This document shows positions 12,976-19,208 of a DNA stretch of 21,221 bases, one piece after another. Where the stretch lies: positions 1-21,221 of the forward strand of contig JAGVDT010000019.1 in NCBI GenBank assembly GCA_020058565.1, given 5' to 3'. Position 1 is the first letter of the stretch, and each line of letters opens with the position of its first letter. The notes below the pieces were generated by a model. It was not told the DNA's origin. It saw nothing but the letters and a program-made list of their open reading frames with translations, and did no database searches. This DNA is from Minisyncoccota bacterium. Its GTDB lineage: Bacteria > Patescibacteriota > Minisyncoccia > Phycocordibacterales > UBA2100. Made by a program: the position numbers and the translations under genes.

Positions 12976-14304
12976 ATGGAAAATATAGCCACATCAAGGG
13001 TAAACCTCGGCGTGAGACAGGCTGGGCCAGCTCCCATTATCAAATACTGCCTCTATGCGAGAAAGTCGACAGAGAGTGAGGAAAGACAGATCCTCTCCAT
13101 AGATAGTCAGATCAAAGAAATGATTCTGCTCGCCGAACGCGAGGGCCTTGAGATAGTCGAAATCAAGAGAGAGTCACACTCTGCGAAAGAGACGGGTCAA
13201 CGCCCAGTCTTCAACGAGATTATCGACGAGATACGGCAAGGAAAATTCACGGGGATACTGACCTGGGCTCCAGACCGCATCAGCAGAAATGCTGGAGATC
13301 TTGGAAAAATAGTCGACCTCATGGATGCAAAACTCCTAATCGAGATTCGCACCTTCGGTCAGAGATTCACGAACAGCCCAAGTGAGAAATTCCTTCTGAT
13401 GATTCTCGGGAGTCAGGCAAAGCTTGAGAATGACAACCGAGGTATTAACGTGAAGCGCGGACTACGAACGAGAGTGGAGATGGGGCTCTGGCCTGGAGTG
13501 GCACCGCTTGGGTACTTGAACCAAAAATTGATGGACAAGAAGTGCCAGATTGCCGTTGATTCGCTACGCGCACCGACGGTAAAGAAAATGTTCGAGAAGG
13601 TCGCATACGAACATTACTCCGGCAGGAAGATTTATAACTGGCTGAAGTTTGAGCTGAACTTCCATACACGGGGCAATAAACCTCTGACGCTGAGTGGCGT
13701 GTATAGGATACTCGATAATCCTTTCTACTACGGGCCTTTTGAGTATCCGAGAGAAAGCGGTAACTGGTATCAGGGCAAACACACGCCACTCATCACGCAG
13801 GAGTTATTCGAGAAAGCACAGACACAACTGAAGCGTGACAAGATAGTGCGTGAGAACAAAGAGTTTGCCTTCACCAAATTATTCACCTGCGGATACTGCC
13901 AATCAGGCATATCAGCTGAAGAGAAATGGAAACCACTCAAGGATGGCACGTCAGCACACTACATTTACTACGGGTGCAGTCGTGCGAGAGACAGGAATTG
14001 CAAGAACAAATACATACGCGAAGAAGAACTCATCGACGAACTACTCAAGATTATGGACGTGGTGAACATCAACGAGCTCGGCATGAGGCAGAAGCTCGAA
14101 GACGAGATACGACGATTTAACAAACTACAGAAGATAGTGAATGGAAAAACTGGTAACTCGCTGGTAGAAGAGGATGACGTAAACATCAGGCAATATGCGA
14201 AGTATCTTCTCAAAGAAGGAAGTACTTCTGACAAGCGTGAACTACTCGCAAACCTGCGAAGTAGATTGAACTACAAGGACAAGAAAATTGTGATGATCGA
14301 TTGA
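12976..14304 (+). CDS. Large serine recombinase (integrase)
   Basis: A 442-residue site-specific recombinase that would integrate or excise the element through a phosphoserine intermediate. The resolvase domain (about 22-165) shows CLYARKSTESEERQILSI with nucleophile Ser31, and WAPDRISRN at 97-105 with catalytic arginines. The recombinase domain (about 175-285) includes GVAPLGYLNQKL and YRILDNPFYYG. A zinc ribbon follows, with CGYC near residue 305 and GCSRARDRNC near 335, and then a helical coiled-coil-like C-terminus. All expected parts are present, so it may be active. It follows the XRE gene in the same direction and is the last gene of the island. Confidence 0.93.
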   Translation: MENIATSRVNLGVRQAGPAPIIKYCLYARKSTESEERQILSIDSQIKEMILLAEREGLEIVEIKRESHSAKETGQRPVFNEIIDEIRQGKFTGILTWAPDRISRNAGDLGKIVDLMDAKLLIEIRTFGQRFTNSPSEKFLLMILGSQAKLENDNRGINVKRGLRTRVEMGLWPGVAPLGYLNQKLMDKKCQIAVDSLRAPTVKKMFEKVAYEHYSGRKIYNWLKFELNFHTRGNKPLTLSGVYRILDNPFYYGPFEYPRESGNWYQGKHTPLITQELFEKAQTQLKRDKIVRENKEFAFTKLFTCGYCQSGISAEEKWKPLKDGTSAHYIYYGCSRARDRNCKNKYIREEELIDELLKIMDVVNINELGMRQKLEDEIRRFNKLQKIVNGKTGNSLVEEDDVNIRQYAKYLLKEGSTSDKRELLANLRSRLNYKDKKIVMID

Positions 14305-14315
14305 GGAGAGTCAAT

Positions 14316-14343
14316 TTGTTAGTCAAAAGATTTGAGTTATAAT
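14316..14343 (+). promoter_or_regulatory. Promoter of the Met-rich membrane protein gene
   Basis: TTGTTA (14316-14321) and a perfect TATAAT (14338-14343) are 16 nt apart. Transcription would start near 14350, two nucleotides before ATG 14352, so the mRNA should be leaderless. Confidence 0.65.
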
Positions 14344-14351
14344 GTGAACAT

Positions 14352-14774
14352 ATGATGCTTTTGCCTACAAGAATCCAGAAAGCGTTGATGATCTTGGGAC
14401 TTGTTGCCTTTCTTTCTCTTGGCTTTTTGAGTATGTCTCACTCGAGCATGGCTATGGGCGAGGATGGCAACATGACCATGACAAATTGTCTGCTTATGTC
14501 CGAGCAAGCGGTTGTCTGCAATATGAATCCTCTCGAACATATCGCCGCATGGCAGAGCATGTTCACGAGTACTCCTTCACAAAACGGTTCAATGCTTGTT
14601 TTATTGTTTCTTGCGGCGCTCGCGCTTGCCCTTGTTTGGACCAGATCACTGTGGCCACCTCCTGAAAAAACGTCTGGGTTAGGCTTTCGTTTTGTTTGCA
14701 GGGAAGAACATCTGCCGCCTCCACTCCTACAAGAACTTTTTTCAAACGGCATTCTAAACCCCAAGCTTTTCTAA
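14352..14774 (+). CDS. Met-rich two-segment membrane protein
   Basis: A 140-residue protein with a hydrophobic N-terminal segment (about 10-30), a Met/His/Ser-rich loop (MSHSSMAMGEDGNMTMTNC at about 28-46 with nearby Cys), a second hydrophobic segment (about 78-96) ending VWTRSLWPPPEK, and a cytoplasmic-like tail. Clustered methionines and histidines facing outside the membrane suggest copper binding, which fits the copper genes that follow. I do not recognise a named family. It has its own leaderless promoter and is followed by an intrinsic terminator, so it is a single-gene unit. Confidence 0.75.
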   Translation: MMLLPTRIQKALMILGLVAFLSLGFLSMSHSSMAMGEDGNMTMTNCLLMSEQAVVCNMNPLEHIAAWQSMFTSTPSQNGSMLVLLFLAALALALVWTRSLWPPPEKTSGLGFRFVCREEHLPPPLLQELFSNGILNPKLF

Positions 14775-14787
14775 GCAATTTCTGTAT

Positions 14788-14818
14788 CGCCTTGATCGGT
14801 TTCGGAGAGGCGTTTTTT
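14788..14818 (+). terminator. Intrinsic terminator
   Basis: CGCCT (14788-14792) pairs with AGGCG (14808-14812), directly followed by six T residues (14813-14818). It lies 13 nt after the stop of the Met-rich membrane protein gene. Confidence 0.65.
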
Positions 14819-14856
14819 GTTATTCGTTTATCCTTCAACATTGAACAACTAAAAGT

Positions 14857-15582
14857 ATGGAACCAGAAGTAAAACAGAGTGGGGTGTCTCTCTCGACTCC
14901 CATCGCGATTGTTATCGCGGGAGCTCTCGTTGCTGGCGCTGTCTACATGGGCGCGAGTAACAGCGATATCGTTAATGTGCCCCAACCCCAGGCAGCGGCA
15001 CAACAATCCGGCGACCTTGAACAAATGATAGCCATTAGTGCAGAGGATCACATCCGCGGCAATCCAGATGCACCGGTGAAAATCGTGGAATACTCCGATA
15101 CCGAGTGCCCGTTCTGCAAACGATTCCATACCACCATGCAGCAGGTCATGGATGAATACGGGAAAGAAGGAAAAGTGGCGTGGGTATACAGACACTTTCC
15201 ACTTGATCAGCTTCATTCTAAGGCTCGAAAAGAATCCGTTGCACTTGAGTGTGCCAATGAGCTGGGAGGCAACGACAAATTCTGGTCATACGCTGATCGC
15301 CTCTATGAGGTCACTCCCGCGAATGATGGTCTTGATTCTGCCGAACTTCCAAAGATCGCGGAGTTTGTGGGCTTAGACACTGCAAAATTCAACACCTGTC
15401 TAGGAAGTACGAAATACGATAAGCATATCGAAGATGAAGTGCAGAATGCAGTCGCTACCGGTGGTAACGGCACGCCATGGAGCATTGTCGTGACGAAAAG
15501 CGGTAAGAAGTATCCGCTCTCCGGCGCACAGCCGTACGCATCGGTAAAGCAGCTCATTGAGCTCGCCTTGCAAGAAAAATAA
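14857..15582 (+). CDS. Membrane-anchored DsbA-family thiol oxidoreductase
   Basis: A 241-residue thioredoxin-fold protein. An N-terminal membrane anchor (about 12-31) and a Gln/Ala-rich linker precede the DsbA-like domain (about 60-240). The active site CPFC is at 84-87 within YSDTECPFCKRFH, and the cis-proline loop GTP is at 205-207. Proteins of this type form or shuffle disulfides in exported proteins. Two further cysteines (131, 181) could make a structural disulfide. It begins a unit in which the next start is 2 nt after its stop. The next protein, a membrane protein with a CXXC, is a plausible redox partner, though this is inference. Confidence 0.93.
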   Translation: MEPEVKQSGVSLSTPIAIVIAGALVAGAVYMGASNSDIVNVPQPQAAAQQSGDLEQMIAISAEDHIRGNPDAPVKIVEYSDTECPFCKRFHTTMQQVMDEYGKEGKVAWVYRHFPLDQLHSKARKESVALECANELGGNDKFWSYADRLYEVTPANDGLDSAELPKIAEFVGLDTAKFNTCLGSTKYDKHIEDEVQNAVATGGNGTPWSIVVTKSGKKYPLSGAQPYASVKQLIELALQEK

Positions 15583-15584
15583 TC

Positions 15585-16127
15585 ATGCCCCTCAGTGCCC
15601 TTACAAAAATATTTCAGCGCCCGGCGTACGTGCTACTCGTGCTTCTCGTAGGCGGCGGCACTTTCGCGTTCGCGACGTGGCTTCCAAACCTTTCGCTCAT
15701 CGTTGAAATTATGGGGCATCCCGATGCGACACTGGCTCAAAAGATAGAACTGCCGCTGTCGCTTCTTGGTTCAATTACCACCAACTTCAGCACGCTCTCA
15801 GCGACATATACCATTCTGATATCAATCCTCTTCGGAGTATACATAACTCTACTCGTATACTTCCTTCGGAACCGAATAACTCTGGTGCGAGAGAGTGGCG
15901 TGGCAACAGGAACGTTGGGGATCGTGAGTGGACTCTTGGGCGTCGGGTGTGCTGCATGCGGCTCCTTAATACTCACAAGCGTACTCTCGCTTGTTGGGGC
16001 ATCAGGAGTACTCGCATTCTTGCCACTTAGAGGGGCTGAGTTCGGCATCCTCGGTGTACTGCTTCTCTCGTGGTCTACCTATGTAATCGCTAAACACATT
16101 GTAGGTCCTCTGGTCTGTAAAGCTTAA
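15585..16127 (+). CDS. Multi-pass membrane protein with CXXC motif
   Basis: A 180-residue protein with four or five hydrophobic segments (about 14-38, 72-93, 108-121, 124-147, 151-172). A conserved-looking GVGCAACGSLI places Cys122 and Cys125 in a CXXC at the end of a glycine-rich segment. It is not a recognisable VKOR, DsbB or CcdA by motif, but size, topology and coupling to the DsbA-like gene make electron transfer to or from that protein attractive. A metal-binding role is equally possible next to copper genes. I know no firm family name. Confidence 0.75.
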   Translation: MPLSALTKIFQRPAYVLLVLLVGGGTFAFATWLPNLSLIVEIMGHPDATLAQKIELPLSLLGSITTNFSTLSATYTILISILFGVYITLLVYFLRNRITLVRESGVATGTLGIVSGLLGVGCAACGSLILTSVLSLVGASGVLAFLPLRGAEFGILGVLLLSWSTYVIAKHIVGPLVCKA

Positions 16128-16147
16128 AAACTACTAATGTACTGTCT

Positions 16148-16570
16148 ATGAAAAAGATTCCAACACTGTGGTGGATCATCGGATTCATCGTTATTATTGT
16201 CGGCCTCTTAGGCTGGTCGCGACTCATACAAAGCAGCAACCCGAATACTGTATCTACAGGTGCGTTCCATTGGCATCCGGAGTTAACGATCTATGTCAAA
16301 GGAGAAAAGCAAGAAATCCCTCAAGGGATTGGCCTCGCGGGCGCTCATAAGCCAATACACACGCATGATGATATCCCTGTCATCCATATGGAATTTGTGG
16401 GGGCGGCAAAGAAAGAAGAGACCACACTCGGCATGTTCTTCAGGAATTGGGGCAAGGACTTCAACTCATTCGGCTCAAGCGTAACGATGACGGTTAACGG
16501 TAAAGAAAACACCGAATTCGAAAACTACCAGATGAAAGATGGGGACAAGATTGAACTGCATTACAAATAA
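16148..16570 (+). CDS. His-rich membrane-anchored extracytoplasmic protein
   Basis: A 140-residue protein with an N-terminal anchor (about 7-27) and an outward-facing beta-rich domain. Two histidine clusters stand out: FHWHPELTIYVKG near residue 40 and HKPIHTHDDIPVIHMEF near 67-83. The closing MTVNGKE and DGDKIELHYK look like strands of a small beta-sandwich. Similar HxH...HTHD proteins occur in archaea and actinobacteria, and I recall them as uncharacterised. The clusters could form a copper or zinc site. It lies 20 nt after the CXXC membrane protein and 16 nt before the beta-propeller gene, as part of the same unit. Confidence 0.78.
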   Translation: MKKIPTLWWIIGFIVIIVGLLGWSRLIQSSNPNTVSTGAFHWHPELTIYVKGEKQEIPQGIGLAGAHKPIHTHDDIPVIHMEFVGAAKKEETTLGMFFRNWGKDFNSFGSSVTMTVNGKENTEFENYQMKDGDKIELHYK

Positions 16571-16586
16571 CACGCTAAAAAATCTT

Positions 16587-17735
16587 ATGAAAAATGTCTA
16601 CTTAGCGTTGGGTTTGATCGCTATCCTTGGCGTGACAGTCACTGCTTTCCTGTGGAGTTCTAATAGCTCACCGACTGAGGGAAGTCTTGTATCGAAAAAC
16701 ATTGAAGAAAAAGTATATGTTGCGCTGGAAGGAGAAGGAAAAGTCGCCGTGGTTAATCCAATCGATTCTCGGGTGATGAGTACCATCGACTTATCTCGAA
16801 AGGAAGGAGAAGAAACAATACGATACATGGCGCACAACGTTCAAGTTGCGCCTGATGGTAAAAACGTGCTCGTTACCGCGAATGTCGAGGAGCATATGGA
16901 GATGGAGAACGGAGCAATGTCTGGTGAGTCACCTACGTCTCACGGCCAGAATTTTGACGAGCTGATTATAATCGACCCATTGCAAGACGTGATTACACAA
17001 AGAATTCCCATAGACACGGATAGTCATCTTGCCCACGTGGTTCTCACTCCTGATAGCACAACCGCTTTCGTAACGTTGCAAGAAAAAGGCAAAATCTATT
17101 CGGTAGATCTCGCAAGCGGAAACGTACTCAGCAAAATTGATCTGGGAGAGAAGAGTGGCCCACATGGATTACGCATCACTCCCGATGGTAGCGAGATGTT
17201 CATTGCCCTTCTTGACGGCAACGCTCTTGCGGTGCTCAACACAAAAACTGGCGACATACGGAAAATCGCATTGCCAGGAGCGGCAGTACAAACAGCGGTA
17301 ACACCTGACGGCGCGTATGCATTCTCATCAGTGTACGACGCAAAGCAGATCATGTGGTTGGATCGCCAGAGCGACGAGCAAGGATTGATAGCGCTTCCTA
17401 ATGAGTCACGAGGACCAGTGCAACTCTACCCGACTCCAGATTCGAAGTACCTCTATGTGGCTGATCAGGGATATTATTTCGACCAACCGACGAGCAACGT
17501 CGTGTATCGCATCGATATCGCCCGCAAAACGGTCGACAAGACAATCGTTGCAGGAGCGGCGCCTCACGGTGTTGTGGTTAACGCAGCGGGGACGCGCGCC
17601 TATGTAACAAACTTACTGAGTGACGACCTGACGATCATAGATACAAACACCAACCAAGAAATTACTCGGATTCCAGTGGGTGATATGCCAAATGGAGTAA
17701 GTGTCTGGACCGCCAAGAGTGGAGGCACTCCCTAG
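16587..17735 (+). CDS. YVTN-type beta-propeller protein, membrane anchored
   Basis: A 382-residue protein with an N-terminal anchor (about 4-24) followed by repeated 40-residue blades. Repeat units include VYVALEGEGKVAVVNPIDSR, TAFVTLQEKGKIYSVDLASG, MFIALLDGNALAVLNTKTGD and AYVTNLLSDDLTIIDTNTNQ, each closed by a PDG/PDS or AAG turn. This is the YVTN/NHL-like propeller fold, about seven blades, used outside the cell for binding or scaffolding. A Met/His insertion (EEHMEMENGAMSGESPTSHG) near residue 95 suggests metal binding; related propellers occur in copper-handling proteins. ATG 16587 is chosen over upstream codons that overlap the previous gene. Confidence 0.88.
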   Translation: MKNVYLALGLIAILGVTVTAFLWSSNSSPTEGSLVSKNIEEKVYVALEGEGKVAVVNPIDSRVMSTIDLSRKEGEETIRYMAHNVQVAPDGKNVLVTANVEEHMEMENGAMSGESPTSHGQNFDELIIIDPLQDVITQRIPIDTDSHLAHVVLTPDSTTAFVTLQEKGKIYSVDLASGNVLSKIDLGEKSGPHGLRITPDGSEMFIALLDGNALAVLNTKTGDIRKIALPGAAVQTAVTPDGAYAFSSVYDAKQIMWLDRQSDEQGLIALPNESRGPVQLYPTPDSKYLYVADQGYYFDQPTSNVVYRIDIARKTVDKTIVAGAAPHGVVVNAAGTRAYVTNLLSDDLTIIDTNTNQEITRIPVGDMPNGVSVWTAKSGGTP

Positions 17736-17765
17736 CGATTTACCCAGTGCAGTGTTCAGCGTTTC

Positions 17766-17793
17766 TTGCATCTATACCCCCATGGGGTATACT
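17766..17793 (+). promoter_or_regulatory. CsoR promoter with embedded copper operator
   Basis: TTGCAT (17766-17771) and TATACT (17788-17793) are 16 nt apart. Between and over them lies the palindrome TATACCCCCATGGGGTATA (17773-17791), closely matching known CsoR operators with a G/C-tract and central spacer. Repressor binding would block RNA polymerase directly. The start point near 17800 adjoins ATG 17801, so the mRNA is leaderless. Confidence 0.8.
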
Positions 17794-17800
17794 GGGTGAT

Positions 17801-18073
17801 ATGAAGACAGACACAAAGTACAAAGTTGTCAGGAGGCTTAAGCTTATAGAGGGTCAAGTGCGAGGACTCCAGAGAATGGTGGATGAGGAGAAATACTGTG
17901 TGGATATCATCACCCAGACATCGGCGATTAAAGAAGCCTTGTCAGGGGTTGAAGGCCTGATGTTGGAGAACCATCTCTCAACGCACGTTATTGAGCAGAT
18001 GCGTTCAGGAAAAAACAAACAGGCTATATCTGAGATTCTCAAAGTCTACCGGCTCGCCCAAAAGAAAAAGTGA
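17801..18073 (+). CDS. csoR: CsoR-family copper-sensing repressor
   Basis: A 90-residue all-helical DUF156 (CsoR/RcnR/FrmR) protein. It has the family N-terminus RRLKLIEGQVRGLQRMV and the metal site Cys33 (in EKYCVDI), His58 and His62 (in LENHLSTHV). The usual C-H-C set is thus C-H-H, a variant described for Thermus thermophilus CsoR, which may alter metal choice. Binding Cu(I) releases the protein from its operator. The ideal CsoR-type palindrome in its promoter and a CopB-type ATPase downstream support copper sensing over nickel or formaldehyde. It heads the unit with the nuclease, small membrane protein and ATPase. Confidence 0.93.
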   Translation: MKTDTKYKVVRRLKLIEGQVRGLQRMVDEEKYCVDIITQTSAIKEALSGVEGLMLENHLSTHVIEQMRSGKNKQAISEILKVYRLAQKKK

Positions 18074-18110
18074 CAAGTGTAGAGAAGTAACATATGCACC
18101 GCCAAGTAAA

Positions 18111-18950
18111 ATGAAAAACGTTTTTATCACAAAAGCATCTGGAGAACGTGAGCCTTTTTCTGAGGAGAAATTGCGACGTTCTCTGCAACGTGTGCATGCG
18201 TCTCCGAATGTCATAGATACGGTACTTGCAGAAGTGGAAGCGGAGCTTGAGGAAGGGATGAAAACATCTGACATCTACCGCAAGGCTTTCTCGATGCTTC
18301 GGAAGAAAGACCGTCCTGGCGCTGCACGATACAGTCTCAAAAGCGCACTCATGGAACTGGGGCCTACGGGGAGACCATTTGAGCGCTTCGTCGGTGAGCT
18401 CATGAAATCGGAAGGGTTTGCCGTTGAGGTGGCAAAAATCGTTCCAGGCGTGTGCGTGAAGCACGAGGTAGATGTTGTTGGTACTAAAGGAGATAGGCAT
18501 GTGATGGTCGAATGCAAGTTCCACAATCAAGTGGGCACGAAATCCGATGTAAAAATATCGCTGTATGTGCAAGCTCGCTTCGAGGACATCGAGCGTCGGT
18601 GGAAGAAACAACCGGAGCACGGGGAGAAATTCCACGAGGTGTGGCTCGTAACCAACACTAAGCTTACGTCGGACGCAACAGACTATGCAAAATGTGTTGG
18701 CATGACCGCAATCGGCTGGAGCTACCCAGCAGCTGGTGGTTTGGAAGCACTGATCGAACGGCACAATCTACACCCACTTACCTGCTTAACACTCCTCAAT
18801 CGTTTTCAAAAACAAGAATTGTTAAGCGAGGGGCTCGTTCTTTGCAAGGATATTTTAGACAGTCCTGATATTTTGCAGAAAATAGTTGGATCACCGGCAC
18901 GCGTTGATGCGGTAATTATAGAAACGCAGCGACTATTAAAAATACTATGA
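18111..18950 (+). CDS. ATP-cone plus PD-(D/E)XK endonuclease
   Basis: A 279-residue protein with an N-terminal ATP-cone (about 1-90, with TKASGEREPFSEEKLRRSL and KDRPGAARYSLKSAL), the nucleotide-sensing domain best known from ribonucleotide reductase and NrdR. Next comes an Mrr-like restriction endonuclease domain (about 88-210) with active-site pattern HEVDVVG (Glu119, Asp121) and VECK (Glu134, Lys136). A C-terminal helical part (225-275) resembles helix-hairpin-helix DNA-binding. It would cut or nick DNA under nucleotide control; the target is unknown. It sits 37 nt after csoR and overlaps the next gene by 4 nt, so it is under copper control. That is an unexpected place for a nuclease. Confidence 0.85.
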   Translation: MKNVFITKASGEREPFSEEKLRRSLQRVHASPNVIDTVLAEVEAELEEGMKTSDIYRKAFSMLRKKDRPGAARYSLKSALMELGPTGRPFERFVGELMKSEGFAVEVAKIVPGVCVKHEVDVVGTKGDRHVMVECKFHNQVGTKSDVKISLYVQARFEDIERRWKKQPEHGEKFHEVWLVTNTKLTSDATDYAKCVGMTAIGWSYPAAGGLEALIERHNLHPLTCLTLLNRFQKQELLSEGLVLCKDILDSPDILQKIVGSPARVDAVIIETQRLLKIL

Positions 18951-19198
18951 TTCAACCGGAACAGAGATCATTAAATAGCTTTATGCAGGTTGGACTGGTT
19001 GGATTTACCATGCTCGGCTTTTTGCTTACGTCACTTAAATTGCCTGAGTATGGTGTCGTCGCAAACCTTATTTCGGAAGTGTTCTGGCTCTACAGTACAT
19101 ACAAGGCATGGAAAGAGGCAGACCAGATCGGCATGTTTATTAATACGCTTATCGTAACGGCCATTCTCATTTTCGGAGTGATTAACTATTGGCTTTAA
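18947..19198 (+). CDS. Small three-segment membrane protein
   Basis: An 83-residue protein with hydrophobic stretches at about 13-30, 36-53 and 61-82. It has a polar, charged loop KAWKEADQIG between the second and third. The spacing resembles half-transporter proteins such as SemiSWEET, though the PQ-loop motif is not clear, so I do not assign it. Its ATG overlaps the nuclease stop (ATGA) and the ATPase starts 10 nt after its end, so it is part of the copper operon and may assist the ATPase or membrane insertion. Confidence 0.75.
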   Translation: MIQPEQRSLNSFMQVGLVGFTMLGFLLTSLKLPEYGVVANLISEVFWLYSTYKAWKEADQIGMFINTLIVTAILIFGVINYWL

Positions 19199-19208
19199 CC
19201 TTCGCACT

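Larger units (their letters stand above)
4430..14304. mobile_element. Putative integrative element or prophage remnant with CBASS
   Basis: Genes between the structured intergenic region and the serine recombinase form a typical accessory set: S24 repressor, CBASS pair, two DNA methyltransferases, small and large terminase, XRE repressor and a large serine recombinase. The boundaries are inferred. The dispersed housekeeping-region repeats are absent here. No matching attL/attR pair was found by eye, and no portal, capsid, protease or tail genes are present, so it is either decayed or a satellite-like element. The copper region beyond 14304 might belong to the same element. Confidence 0.45.
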
